Shown piece by piece: positions 17,280-25,769 of a stretch of DNA of 64,000 nt. A program made the translations under genes and the position numbers. The notes under the pieces are model-generated. The model saw only the letters and a list, made by a program, of their open reading frames with translations. It did not search any database and was not told where the DNA came from. How positions within the stretch are numbered: the first letter of the stretch is position 1; each line of letters starts with the position of its first letter. Origin of the DNA: Mesorhizobium mediterraneum (GTDB taxonomy: Bacteria; Pseudomonadota; Alphaproteobacteria; Rhizobiales; Rhizobiaceae); assembly GCF_002284565.1 (NCBI RefSeq), contig NZ_NPKI01000032.1, forward strand, positions 124,390 through 188,389, in the 5' to 3' direction.

Positions 17280-18293
17280 TCAGCCGACGTCGAGCACGAT
17301 CTTGCCGATATGCTCGCCCTCCTCCATCCGCTCATGCGCCCGCCACGCTTCCTTGAGCGGGAAGATCATATCCATCACCGGTGCCACCTTGCGGGTGCCG
17401 AGCAGCGGCCACACCTGCGCCTCCAGCGCCGCGGCGATTGCCGCCTTGAACTCGACGGTGCGCGGCCGCAGCGTCGAGCCGGTGTGGGTGAGCCGCTTGA
17501 CCATGAGCTTCGAGAAATCGGCGGTGGCTGTCGCCCCGCCCTGCGTGGCGATCTGGACGATGCGGCCTTCCACCGCCGCGGCCTCGTAGTTTCGCGCCAC
17601 GTAGTCGCCGCCGACCATGTCAAGGATAACGTTGGCGCCGCGGCCGTCGGTCGCGTCCTTAACCGCTGCGACGAAATCCTCCTCGCGGTAGTTGATCGCC
17701 CGGTCGGCGCCGAGCTTCAGACAGGCGTCGCACTTTTCCTGGTTGCCGGCAGTGGTGATGACATAGGCGCCGAAGGCCGAGGCGAGCTGGATCGCCGTGG
17801 TGCCGATCCCCGACGAGCCGCCATGCACGAGCAGTGTCTCGCCGCTCTTAAGGCCGCCGCGCTCGAAGACATTATGCCAGACAGTGAAGTAGTTTTCCGG
17901 CACTGCCGCCGCTTCGGTGTGGGTGAAGCCTGCGGGCAGCGGCAGCACGCTGCCGGCATGGACCTTGACATATTCGGCATAGGCGCCGCCGGGCGTCAGC
18001 GCGCAGACCCGATCGCCGACGCGCCAGCGCGATATCTCATCGCCAAGGGCTGCAACTTCGCCCGACGCTTCGAGACCCGGCAGGTCCGACGCACCGGGCG
18101 GCGGTGGGTAGACGCCCTTGCGTTGCTGCACATCCGGCCGGTTGATGCCGGCGGCGCGCACCCGGATCAGGATTTCGCCGGGACCCGGCACCGGCACGTC
18201 GCGCGTTTCGGGTTTCAGCACCCGTGGTCCGCCGGGTTCCGAGATCGCAATGGCGATCATCGTCGCTGGAATTCTGTTCTGTCCATTCGCCAT
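17280..18293 (-). CDS. NAD(P)H quinone oxidoreductase, zinc-free MDR family
   Basis: This 337-residue protein is a medium-chain dehydrogenase/reductase of the quinone oxidoreductase (PIG3/QOR) group. It has GINRPDVQQRKGVYPPPPG near residue 50 and a glycine-rich NADPH motif, HGGSSGIGTTAIQLA, near residue 140. The zinc-ligand cysteines of alcohol dehydrogenases are absent. It reduces quinones or activated alkenes with NADPH. The first methionine is used here; an alternative ATG lies eleven codons later. It is divergent from the DUF1192 gene. Confidence 0.9.
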   Translation of the reverse strand: MANGQNRIPATMIAIAISEPGGPRVLKPETRDVPVPGPGEILIRVRAAGINRPDVQQRKGVYPPPPGASDLPGLEASGEVAALGDEISRWRVGDRVCALTPGGAYAEYVKVHAGSVLPLPAGFTHTEAAAVPENYFTVWHNVFERGGLKSGETLLVHGGSSGIGTTAIQLASAFGAYVITTAGNQEKCDACLKLGADRAINYREEDFVAAVKDATDGRGANVILDMVGGDYVARNYEAAAVEGRIVQIATQGGATATADFSKLMVKRLTHTGSTLRPRTVEFKAAIAAALEAQVWPLLGTRKVAPVMDMIFPLKEAWRAHERMEEGEHIGKIVLDVG

Positions 18294-18484
18294 GAATTTT
18301 CCCGTCTCGCTTCGCCAGTTTCTTGCCAGCGGCCAGTTTCTTGCCGACTATTTGCATCCATGCCCCTGCCCTATGTATGCTGATTGCCAAATCAGGCAAA
18401 TGGCCACTGCAGCGCCGGGCGTCCGATTGGACGCGCTATGGATGCTGTAGCAGTCTAATTTTTGCGCATCAGGGAGGAGCGACG

Positions 18485-18679
18485 ATGGCGATCCTCGACG
18501 ACGAACCCAAAAAGAAAGCGCGCCCGCACGAGATCGGTCAGGATCTGTCGCTGCTTTCGGTCGACGAACTGTCCGAGCGGATCGGCATCCTGCGCGACGA
18601 GATCGCCCGGTTGGAAGCCGAGCTCAAGTCCAAGGGCACCACCAAATCAGCGGCCGAGGCGCTGTTCCGCCGCGGATAG
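18485..18679 (+). CDS. DUF1192 family protein
   Basis: This 64-residue protein is of the alphaproteobacterial DUF1192 family. It has LSVDELSERIGILRDEIARL and a following heptad-like stretch that suggests a short coiled coil, ending in SAAEALFRRG. The function is unknown. The ATG at 18485 follows AGGGAGGAG; the frame is open to 18323 but that part is not conserved in character. It precedes an MFS gene by 83 bases. Confidence 0.88.
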   Translation: MAILDDEPKKKARPHEIGQDLSLLSVDELSERIGILRDEIARLEAELKSKGTTKSAAEALFRRG

Positions 18680-18762
18680 TCTCCAGAGCCGAAGCGCCCG
18701 CCGCCGAAAAGCCCGAATGCGACTGTCTTCAGATCCTCCCTAATTCCAGCCGGATCAGCTAA

Positions 18763-20010
18763 ATGTTTGCAAGCTACCGACCGATCCTCTCGCTGCTTCG
18801 CGGCACCGCTTTCCTGCTGGCGGCGACCGGATTGCACGGGCTGCTATTGCCGCTGCGCGGCCAGTTGGAGGGTTTCTCGACCGCATCGCTCGGCCTGATG
18901 GGCACGGCCTGGGCCGGCGGCTTCGTCACCGGCTGCTTCTTTGCGCCGCGCATCGTGCGTCGCGCCGGTCACGTACGCGCTTTCGGCGCCTTTGCGGCAT
19001 CGGGAGCCATCGTCGCACTGCTCACCGGCCTGATCATCGACGAATATTTTTGGATCCTGCTGCGCGCCTTCACCGGTTTCACCATGGCCGGCGCCTTCAT
19101 GGTCATCGAAAGCTGGCTGAACGAGAAGTCTACCAACGAGAACCGCGGCGCCGTCTTTGGCCTCTACATGATGGTCACCTATGCCTCGATCATGGGCGGC
19201 CAGATGATCGTTGCTGGCGGCGACGTGAAGTCGGCCTCGCTGTTCATGATCACCGGCATTCTGTTCTGCCTGTCGCTCATCCCGACCGCGGTGTCGACGG
19301 CGTCACACCCCAAGCCGCTGCAGGACGTCTCGCTCGACGTCAAGGGGCTCTATGCCAATTCGCCGGTGTCGGCGATCGCCTGCGTCTTGATCGGCATCGC
19401 CAACGGCGCCTGGGGCACGCTCGGCGCCGTCTATGGCGCCCGCATCGGCATTTCCACGGCCGAGATTGCGCTGATGATGAGCCTGGTGGTCGTCGCCGGC
19501 GCAGCCATGCAACTTCCGGCCGGGCGTCTTTCCGACAAGACCGACCGCCGCTTTGTGCTTGCGGGCTTGGCCTTCGGCGCGGCACTGTTCGCCGTCGCGG
19601 TCTTCCTGTTCGAGCCGCGCTCCGGCGTCTTCGTCATCGTCTGCACTGCCGCCTACGGCGCCTTTGCCTACACGCTGTATTCGATCGCCGTGGCCCATGC
19701 CAACGATCACGCCCGGGCCGAGGATTTCGTCAAAGTGTCGGGCGGGCTGCTGCTGCTCTATGGTTTCGGCACAATGATCGGGCCGCTGCTGGCCGCCGGC
19801 CTGATGGGCTGGATGCGGCCGGAAGCCCTGTTCCTTGCGACTGCCTTCGCGCATCTTTGCCTGGCGGGCTATACGCTGCTGCGCATCAGCCGGCGCGCGC
19901 CGGTGCCGATCGAAGACCGCGACGCCTTCAAGACACAACCGGCCGAGCGCTCGATCACGCCGGAGGCACTGCGGCTCGATCCGCGCAGAAAGCCTGAAAC
20001 CAACGGTTGA
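18763..20010 (+). CDS. MFS transporter, YcaD-like
   Basis: This 415-residue inner-membrane protein has twelve hydrophobic segments and resembles the YcaD subgroup of the major facilitator superfamily. Recognisable stretches are the glycine-rich TM1-2 region, FMVIESWLNEKSTNENRG near residue 113 and AGRLSDKTDRR near residue 253. The substrate is unknown. The ribosome site is weak. A gene for an ArsR-type regulator follows after 31 bases, so the two are probably co-transcribed. Confidence 0.88.
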   Translation: MFASYRPILSLLRGTAFLLAATGLHGLLLPLRGQLEGFSTASLGLMGTAWAGGFVTGCFFAPRIVRRAGHVRAFGAFAASGAIVALLTGLIIDEYFWILLRAFTGFTMAGAFMVIESWLNEKSTNENRGAVFGLYMMVTYASIMGGQMIVAGGDVKSASLFMITGILFCLSLIPTAVSTASHPKPLQDVSLDVKGLYANSPVSAIACVLIGIANGAWGTLGAVYGARIGISTAEIALMMSLVVVAGAAMQLPAGRLSDKTDRRFVLAGLAFGAALFAVAVFLFEPRSGVFVIVCTAAYGAFAYTLYSIAVAHANDHARAEDFVKVSGGLLLLYGFGTMIGPLLAAGLMGWMRPEALFLATAFAHLCLAGYTLLRISRRAPVPIEDRDAFKTQPAERSITPEALRLDPRRKPETNG

Positions 20011-20041
20011 GATTTGGAAAACTTTGCCTCACAAATAAGGC

Positions 20042-20317
20042 ATGATGTTTTCCGACGCCTTTATGGCGATTGCCGATCCCAACCGGCGCTATCTCTTGGA
20101 AGAGCTCCGGCGCGGCCCGAAGACCGTCAACGAACTTGCCGCCGGGTTGCCGGTCTCGCGCCCGGCTGTTTCGCAGCATCTGAAGGTGCTGCTCGACGCC
20201 GGGCTGGTCAATGCCAAGCCGGAAGGGACAAGGCGTGTCTACACGGTCAGCAGTGCCGGCTTCCTGAAGCTCAACATCTGGCTCGACCAGTTCTGGGACG
20301 CAGAGCAACTGGGTTGA
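20042..20317 (+). CDS. ArsR-family helix-turn-helix regulator
   Basis: This 91-residue winged-helix protein has the ArsR pattern: DPNRRYLLEELRRGPKTV, then VSRPAVSQHLKVLLDAGLV as the recognition helix and GTRRVYTV as the wing. The metal-binding cysteines typical of ArsR/SmtB sensors are absent, so it probably senses something else or works with a partner. It lies 31 bases after the MFS gene in the same direction. Confidence 0.9.
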   Translation: MMFSDAFMAIADPNRRYLLEELRRGPKTVNELAAGLPVSRPAVSQHLKVLLDAGLVNAKPEGTRRVYTVSSAGFLKLNIWLDQFWDAEQLG

Positions 20318-20392
20318 CCCGGAGATGCGCCGTCACGTCTTGGCCAGCGAAGCGCCAGGGGCGTCGTTGGGCGGGATCGTGCAGCATCGGGC

Positions 20393-21049
20393 CTAACCGT
20401 TGTTATAGGGGAAGAGCTTAAAATAGGGCTGCGCTTCCTCGATCACGCGGGCGACAGACGGCCGCCGCAGCAGCCGGTCGTGGTAGCGCCTCACCGCGGG
20501 ATATCTGTCGCCGAACGGCTCGACCTTGTTGGCATAGAACAATGCCGGGGCGGCGGCGCAGTCGGCCAGGGTGAAGGCTTCGCCCATGCCCCATGTCCGC
20601 GACTGCATGTCCTGCTCGATGATGGCGTAGGCGCTGCGCAGCTGGGCGCGCGCCTCCTCGACGCCGAACGGATCGGTCATGCCTTCCGGCCGCAGGCGGT
20701 CGCCGACGATCTTCTGCATCGGGTGCTGCACGTAGAAGTCATAAAATCGGTCGGCGAGGCGGGTCTGGCGGGCGAGATCGATATCGGCAGGGATCAGCTC
20801 GACCGGTCCGGGATAATGCGCGTTGAGATATTCGATGACGATCGTCGATTCCGGCACAGTCTGGTCCAGCGCTTCATCGCGCAGCACCGGCATCTTGCCG
20901 GCCGGCGACAATTTCAGGAACGCCGCGCGCGACTGTTCATTGCCGAGATCGACGACGACCGACGTGAACAGCGTGCCGTTCTCATAGAGCGCGATCAGCG
21001 GCTTCCAGCAGAAGGACGCCAGCGGATGAAGATGCATCGTCAGGGACAT
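20393..21049 (-). CDS. Glutathione S-transferase family protein
   Basis: This 218-residue protein has a thioredoxin-like N-terminal domain (residues 1-82) with the glutathione-binding GKMPVLRDE and VPESTIVIEYL motifs. An all-helical C-terminal domain follows. GSTs conjugate glutathione to electrophiles or act as peroxidases; the substrate here is unknown. It precedes no obvious operon partner. The divergently facing ArsR gene is 75 bases away at its 3' side. Confidence 0.88.
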   Translation of the reverse strand: MSLTMHLHPLASFCWKPLIALYENGTLFTSVVVDLGNEQSRAAFLKLSPAGKMPVLRDEALDQTVPESTIVIEYLNAHYPGPVELIPADIDLARQTRLADRFYDFYVQHPMQKIVGDRLRPEGMTDPFGVEEARAQLRSAYAIIEQDMQSRTWGMGEAFTLADCAAAPALFYANKVEPFGDRYPAVRRYHDRLLRRPSVARVIEEAQPYFKLFPYNNG

Positions 21050-21113
21050 TGTTTTGTTCGTTCCTTTGGTGGTTCGCCTCGCGGACGGGCGGTATCGAGG
21101 TTCGGCCTGCTAC

Positions 21114-21965
21114 CTACCTGGCATGGGTATGGGTGACGATGGCATCGACGATCACGGCCCAATCGTCGGGATGCAGTTCGTGGCCACCGCCTTCGATACG
21201 GACAAGCTTCGCGCCGGCAACTGCTTCGGCAAGAGCGGCGCCATGCTCGATCGGAAAGATCGGATCATCGGTGCCGTGGATCACGAGGAGCGGAACCTTC
21301 AATTCGTGCAGGCGGCCCTTCCCGTCCTCGCCGCCCCGATCCTCGCTGCTCTTGAGCATGAAATGATTGGTCGCGCTCAAGAAGCCGCCGGATCGGTCGT
21401 AATCCTGTTCGACAAACGCCCTCATCCGCTTCTCGTCGAAGGGATGCGCGGTGCCGGCGATCGCGTGCGCGTCCTTGACGATGAAGTCGACCACCTGGTC
21501 ACGGTCCGACCAATCGACATCAGCGCCTTCGGCCGAATGTTTCCTATAGACCTCGGTCATCCCAGGCAGATGCGACGTGTCGGTTCCCACGGGAGAAGTG
21601 CTGATCGCCGTAAGCGAGATGACCCGCGATGGATGCTTCAGCGCCACAAGCTGCGTGATCATGCCGCCCATCGACATGCCGACCACATGCGCTTTCGCGA
21701 TGCAGTAACCGTCGAGCACGCGGATAGCGTCGTCCGCCATGTCGTCGAATGTGTAAGGCGGTTCGCCCGGCGCATATTTGGTCGAACGGCCGGTATCGCG
21801 ATTGTCATAGCGGATCACGAACAGACCCTTGCCGGCCAGTTTCCGGCAAAACGCCTCCGGCCACCAGAGCATCGAAGCCATGGCGCCCATGATCAGCAGT
21901 ATCGGTGGATGCGCGGGATCGCCAAACGTCTGGGATGCGATTTCGGGTTCCGCAACCTTCATCAT
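21114..21965 (-). CDS. Alpha/beta hydrolase
   Basis: This 283-residue alpha/beta-hydrolase has an oxyanion region LLIMGAMASMLWWP near residue 25. The nucleophile elbow GMSMGG (Ser) is near residue 97, an acid stretch HGTDDPIFP near residue 235, and a C-terminal catalytic His in GGGHELHPDD. Such proteins hydrolyse esters or related bonds; the substrate is unknown. The ATG at 21965 follows AAGGAG at 9 bases; an upstream extension to 22043 runs through the operator and is rejected. It is divergent from an HxlR regulator, its likely controller. Confidence 0.88.
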   Translation of the reverse strand: MMKVAEPEIASQTFGDPAHPPILLIMGAMASMLWWPEAFCRKLAGKGLFVIRYDNRDTGRSTKYAPGEPPYTFDDMADDAIRVLDGYCIAKAHVVGMSMGGMITQLVALKHPSRVISLTAISTSPVGTDTSHLPGMTEVYRKHSAEGADVDWSDRDQVVDFIVKDAHAIAGTAHPFDEKRMRAFVEQDYDRSGGFLSATNHFMLKSSEDRGGEDGKGRLHELKVPLLVIHGTDDPIFPIEHGAALAEAVAGAKLVRIEGGGHELHPDDWAVIVDAIVTHTHAR

Positions 21966-21991
21966 GATCGTAGTCTCCTTTCTGCGAAACC

Positions 21992-22008
21992 GATTGCATT
22001 TTGCAATC
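21992..22008. promoter_or_regulatory. Candidate HxlR operator
   Basis: GATTGCA, TTT and TGCAATC form a 17-bp perfect inverted repeat in the 98-base space between the divergent hydrolase and HxlR genes. Additional TTGCA and TGCAA half-sites lie at 22011 and 22039. Confidence 0.65.
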
Positions 22009-22063
22009 AGTTGCACGATAATAAAACCGATATAATTATGCAACCGGTTTCTTGGAGAATCGC

Positions 22064-22591
22064 ATGAGCATCGATCACCGGTCTGGGTGCCCGATCAACC
22101 TGTCGCTTGAAGTGTTTGGCGACCGGTGGAGCCTGATCATCCTTCGCGACATGATATTCGGCGGCAAACGCCACTTTCGCGAACTGCTCAACGGATCGCT
22201 GGAACGCATCGCTTCCAACATCCTCGCCGATCGGCTGAAGCGGCTGATGGAGCTCGGCATGCTGACCAGGGCCGACGACCCCACTCACAAGCAGAAGGCG
22301 ATCTACAGCCTGACCGAAATGGCGATAACGCTGGTACCGATCTTGGCGCATCTCGGCGCCTGGGGTCGCGTCTGGCTGCCGGTCAGCGAGGAACTCTCGA
22401 TCCGCGCCGAGCTCCTGGAAAAGGGCGGCCCGCCTATGTGGGAGAAGTTCATGGACGAGCTGCGCCACGAACATCTGGGCACACCTTCCGACACGCCGCC
22501 GGACGCCACCGTGCGTGCGACCTTGCAGGCTGGATACGAGGCGGTTGTCGCCCGAAAGGCGCCGGGCACCGGGTGCGATCCCCGCGCCTGA
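22064..22591 (+). CDS. HxlR-family transcriptional regulator
   Basis: This 175-residue winged-helix regulator has the HxlR signature CPINLSLEVFGDRWSLIILRD, including the redox- or ligand-sensitive first cysteine, then GGKRHFRELL and the wing. The extra 60-residue C-terminal part is not typical. The ATG at 22064 follows TTGGAGAA. It is divergent from the alpha/beta hydrolase and sits beside a TTGCA-type palindrome, the probable binding site. Confidence 0.88.
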   Translation: MSIDHRSGCPINLSLEVFGDRWSLIILRDMIFGGKRHFRELLNGSLERIASNILADRLKRLMELGMLTRADDPTHKQKAIYSLTEMAITLVPILAHLGAWGRVWLPVSEELSIRAELLEKGGPPMWEKFMDELRHEHLGTPSDTPPDATVRATLQAGYEAVVARKAPGTGCDPRA

Positions 22592-22671
22592 CCAACTTAT
22601 TTTTCCCCATCGCAGGCCGGCTCTGCTATTAAAGGCATTGAAAACTATAATTTACGGGATTGGAAAAGCCC

Positions 22672-22905
22672 TTGGTTGAGAACTCTAAGGATACTGCCCG
22701 CGCGCGGGCCGATTTGCGTTTCAAAAAGCAGGAAGAGGCAGCCACGGTTCGTCAGAAGGCGATGGCGGAATATGTCGCCGAGAGCGACGCCCGCCAGATT
22801 AAGACCAACAAACTGCGGGCGCTGCGCCTCGCCAAGGAAGCCGAAGACCTCGCCAATGCGCCGGCTGCTCCGGTGAAGAAGCCGGCGCGCGCCAAGAAAA
22901 AATAG
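22672..22905 (+). CDS. Small lysine-rich hypothetical protein
   Basis: This protein of about 77 residues is rich in Ala, Lys and Arg. A long helical stretch (NSKDTARARADLRFKKQEE onward) may form a coiled coil, and the tail is basic (KKPARAKKK). No family name is clear to me; similar small proteins occur widely in rhizobia. The start is uncertain: no ATG is available, TTG at 22672 follows GGAAAAG, and TTG at 22660 is also possible. The reading frame ends just before a decayed gene fragment. Confidence 0.65.
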   Translation: MVENSKDTARARADLRFKKQEEAATVRQKAMAEYVAESDARQIKTNKLRALRLAKEAEDLANAPAAPVKKPARAKKK

Positions 22906-23016
22906 AGTTGGTTCGCGACCGGCGCCGTCGTCGGCGCTGTCGGCATTTCCGACAATGATGAAGCGGCGGCCATCGCCGGTATCGAGGCGGCTGGCTTCAC
23001 CGCCGCCTCCGGCTAA
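22906..23016 (+). pseudogene. Remnant of a GlcG/HbpS-type protein
   Basis: In frame, this stretch reads AVVGAVGISDNDEAAAIAGI and ends EAAGFTAASG before a stop. That matches the C-terminal end of GlcG/HbpS (DUF336) proteins, which have G-(A/V)-V-G-V-S followed by DNDEAAA.AGI. There is no start codon and nothing upstream resembles the family, as the frame begins after the previous stop codon. I infer a truncated, dead fragment of about 36 codons. Confidence 0.65.
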
Positions 23017-23030
23017 GGCCGGCCTCAAGT

Positions 23031-23432
23031 CTAGTTCATGTTTATGTCACGGGTGGCCGCTCGCATCGACACGGAGAAGCCGGCGAGAACGTCGACCAGC
23101 GCGATGACCATCAGCGTGAAGAAAACCGAGTGCGCCGCGCCCTTCACCAGCAGGAACTCGACCAGGAACGCCACGAAGACGAAGGTCGACAGCAGGTGGT
23201 CCATGATCGAGGCGCTCGTCGTGCGCGTCGATTTCACGATTTCGACGAAGAAGAGGATTAGCCCGATCAGCACGATCAGATCGCCGAGCGTCAGCGAGAA
23301 CACCCCGCCCGACATCATGCGGATCGAGACCAGTTCGCTTGCCCAGGGGTCGTCGCCACCGCCGAATATTCCCAGAAGCCCGAGATTATAGAGGACGAAG
23401 GGCACGATCAGCAGCGGGATGGCACCGAACAT
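23031..23432 (-). CDS. Conserved membrane protein, unknown
   Basis: This 133-residue protein has four hydrophobic segments (around residues 3-23, 45-66, 80-98 and 104-122), so it is probably an inner-membrane protein. A short Gly/Asp loop (FGGGDDPW) follows the first segment. I do not know its function. It is transcribed away from rpmF and is convergent with the small lysine-rich gene and remnant. Confidence 0.75.
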   Translation of the reverse strand: MFGAIPLLIVPFVLYNLGLLGIFGGGDDPWASELVSIRMMSGGVFSLTLGDLIVLIGLILFFVEIVKSTRTTSASIMDHLLSTFVFVAFLVEFLLVKGAAHSVFFTLMVIALVDVLAGFSVSMRAATRDINMN

Positions 23433-23620
23433 CAGGCGGCTCCGGTTGGACTGCCCTCTGTAGTATGCGCCCGGCGTTCGCCGTCAAGAATTTTCGTATG
23501 CGACCGCGAACACGGACAAAGACGGTGCGAAATAACAATGTCAGCCGGCCCGGCTGACATCCTAAACGGTTGCTGGATGGCTGAAATTGGTTCGGTGAGC
23601 GATCCTCAGCGCCAAAATGC

Positions 23621-23644
23621 AAAAGACCGGCGCGATGGCCGGTC
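23621..23644 (-). terminator. Rho-independent terminator of rpmF
   Basis: On the minus strand GACCGGC and GCCGGTC form a 7-bp stem followed by TTTT. It begins 32 bases after the rpmF stop. Confidence 0.75.
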
Positions 23645-23675
23645 CTTCGGTAGTCACAAACCGTCGAAAGCTGTC

Positions 23676-23858
23676 TCAGCTTTCCTTCGGCTCCAGAACC
23701 TGGCGACCGCGATACATGCCGGTCTTCAGGTCGATATGGTGCGGGCGGCGCATCTCGCCGGAATTCTTGTCCTCGACATAGGTCGGGGCCTTCAATGCGT
23801 CGGCCGAACGGCGCATGCCGCGCTTCGACGGAGAGGTTTTTCGTTTCGGTACGGCCAT
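23676..23858 (-). CDS. rpmF: 50S ribosomal protein L32
   Basis: This 60-residue protein is bL32. It has the MAVPKRKTSPSKRGMRRSAD start and the short alphaproteobacterial C-terminal region ending GRQVLEPKES. The zinc-binding cysteines of some bL32 forms are absent, as is normal here. The ATG follows GTGGAG. A T-tailed hairpin lies just downstream, so it can be a monocistronic unit, with mtgA upstream in the same direction. Confidence 0.96.
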   Translation of the reverse strand: MAVPKRKTSPSKRGMRRSADALKAPTYVEDKNSGEMRRPHHIDLKTGMYRGRQVLEPKES

Positions 23859-23995
23859 GGATATGCTCCACTACATGGTCAAAACGCCCCGGCTGCCCTC
23901 GTGAAAGGGCCGCGTCAGGGCCGGAATCTGAGAAAGTCGGGTGCCTATACACGCCCTGCGCCGTTTTGGCCAGCGCCGTCGCGAATTTTTTTAAG

Positions 23996-24715
23996 CTATC
24001 GCAGGCAGCCGACATAGGCGCCGGACCGGCCTGCGCGCCGCTCGATCAGCGCAGCCAGCCGCCTCAGCCCCGGTCCGGGCTTCGCCGGGTTGCGCGCGAT
24101 CGGGTTCGGCAAGGTGACGGCAAGCAGTGCCGCCTGGCGACGCGACAATCGTTTTGCCGAAACCCCGAAATGGTGCTGGGCGGCGGCCTCGATGCCATAG
24201 ATGCCCGGCCCCCATTCGGCGATATTGAGATAGATTTCCATGATGCGCCGTTTCGACATCACCATGTCAAAATAGACAGACAGCGGCAGCTCGACGACTT
24301 TCCGGACCGAGCCCAGCGGCCGCGACCACAGATAGAGATTCTTCACGGTCTGCATGGTGATGGTCGATGCGCCGCGCGTCATCTCGCCGGCCAGCGCGTC
24401 GTCGACGACGCCCCTCAACTCGCCAAGGTCGATGCCGCGATGGAAACAGAACTGCCCGTCCTCCGACATGATGACCGAATTCGCCAGCGCCGGCGCCACA
24501 TCGTCGATCGAGACCCAGCGCCGGTCATAGCCGGAAAACGTCGCCAGATCCTTCAGCATCAATGTCGACACCGGATGCACGAACGGCGGCAGATACAGAA
24601 ACGTCAACACCACCGGCATCAACGCCAGCACGACGGCGACGGTGATGCCGCGCCGGACCCAGAGCCGGGGCCAGCGTTTGAGACCGATGCGGTTGCCGCG
24701 TTTCGGCCTCACCAT
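23996..24715 (-). CDS. mtgA: Monofunctional biosynthetic peptidoglycan transglycosylase
   Basis: This 239-residue protein is a membrane-anchored glycosyltransferase (GT51) that polymerises lipid II without a transpeptidase domain. A single N-terminal membrane span (about residues 24-45) is followed by the GT51 motif SEDGQFCFHRGID with the catalytic Glu. MTRGASTITMQTVKNLYL and RRIMEIYLNIAEWGPGIYG follow. The ATG at 24715 follows GAAGGG at 6 bases; a TTG-started extension to 24766 is possible but weaker. It stands upstream of rpmF on the same strand and divergent from ispA. Confidence 0.93.
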   Translation of the reverse strand: MVRPKRGNRIGLKRWPRLWVRRGITVAVVLALMPVVLTFLYLPPFVHPVSTLMLKDLATFSGYDRRWVSIDDVAPALANSVIMSEDGQFCFHRGIDLGELRGVVDDALAGEMTRGASTITMQTVKNLYLWSRPLGSVRKVVELPLSVYFDMVMSKRRIMEIYLNIAEWGPGIYGIEAAAQHHFGVSAKRLSRRQAALLAVTLPNPIARNPAKPGPGLRRLAALIERRAGRSGAYVGCLR

Positions 24716-24844
24716 GTCCAACCCTTCGGTTTCGTGATCGACGATCGGTTCCGCCAAGCCGCCCAATCCATGCTGCTCCCTGCCCCGGCATAATGGCGCT
24801 TGGCTTCTTGCGCAACGTCTGAGTGTCGGCTACCGGTCCCGGCG

Positions 24845-25762
24845 ATGACGAAAGACGACCAAATTCCGTTCGAGGCAGCGCTTCTCGCGCGCGCAGGTCC
24901 GATCGAGGCGCTGCTCAGGCGGCTCCTCGACGACCGCCCGCTTTCGGGCGAGATCGCGCGGCCGCAACGTCTGATGGCGGCGATGCGCCATGGCGTGCTG
25001 AACGGCGGCAAGCGCCTGCGCCCCTTCCTGGTGATGGAAAGCGCCGCGCTGTTTTCCGCCGACAGCGAGGCGGCGCTGCGCGTGGCGGCGGCGCTCGAAT
25101 GCGTGCATTGCTATTCACTGATCCATGACGATCTGCCGGCCATGGACGATGACGATTTGCGCCGTGGCCAGCCGACCGTGCACAAGGCCTTCGATGAGGC
25201 GACCGCCATCCTCGCCGGCGACGCCTTGCTGGCGCTCGCCTTCGACATCATTGCCGACGAAGCGATGATGCTACCGGCCGAGCGAAGGGTGGCGCTGGTG
25301 CTGGCGCTGGCCCGCGCCGCCGGAGCCGGCGGCATGGTCGGCGGCCAGATGCTCGACCTTGAGGCCGAGCGCATCGGGCCGGACGAAGCCGGCATCATCC
25401 GGCTTCAGGCGATGAAGACCGGCGCGCTGATCCGCTTCGCCTGCGAGGCGGGCGCAATCATTGCCGGCGCGCCACCGGTCGACCGCGAAAGGCTGGCCGA
25501 GTTCGGCTCGGCGATCGGGCTTGCCTTTCAACTTGCCGACGATTTGCTCGACCTGACGGCGGACGCGCACCAGATGGGCAAGGCGACCGGCAAGGATGCA
25601 GCAGCCGGCAAGGCGACGCTGGTGGCGCTGCACGGCGCGAACTGGGCGCAGGACCAGCTTCAAGGCCTCGTCGACCAGGCCCACGCGCTGCTCGATCCCT
25701 ATGGCGAAGCCGCCGTGCTTCTGAAGCAAGCGGCGACATTCGTGGCGACCCGCAACAGCTGA
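24845..25762 (+). CDS. ispA: Polyprenyl synthetase (farnesyl diphosphate synthase type)
   Basis: This 305-residue isoprenyl diphosphate synthase makes C15 (possibly C20) prenyl diphosphates for quinones and peptidoglycan lipid carriers. The first aspartate-rich motif DDLPAMDDDD lies near residue 96 and the second, DDLLD, near residue 235. GGKRLRP (IPP binding) is near residue 55. Length fits FPP synthase. The ATG at 24845 begins the conserved part but lacks a clear ribosome site; the frame opens at 24800. Chain length specificity is inferred. Confidence 0.88.
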   Translation: MTKDDQIPFEAALLARAGPIEALLRRLLDDRPLSGEIARPQRLMAAMRHGVLNGGKRLRPFLVMESAALFSADSEAALRVAAALECVHCYSLIHDDLPAMDDDDLRRGQPTVHKAFDEATAILAGDALLALAFDIIADEAMMLPAERRVALVLALARAAGAGGMVGGQMLDLEAERIGPDEAGIIRLQAMKTGALIRFACEAGAIIAGAPPVDRERLAEFGSAIGLAFQLADDLLDLTADAHQMGKATGKDAAAGKATLVALHGANWAQDQLQGLVDQAHALLDPYGEAAVLLKQAATFVATRNS

Positions 25763-25769
25763 TGCTGCT

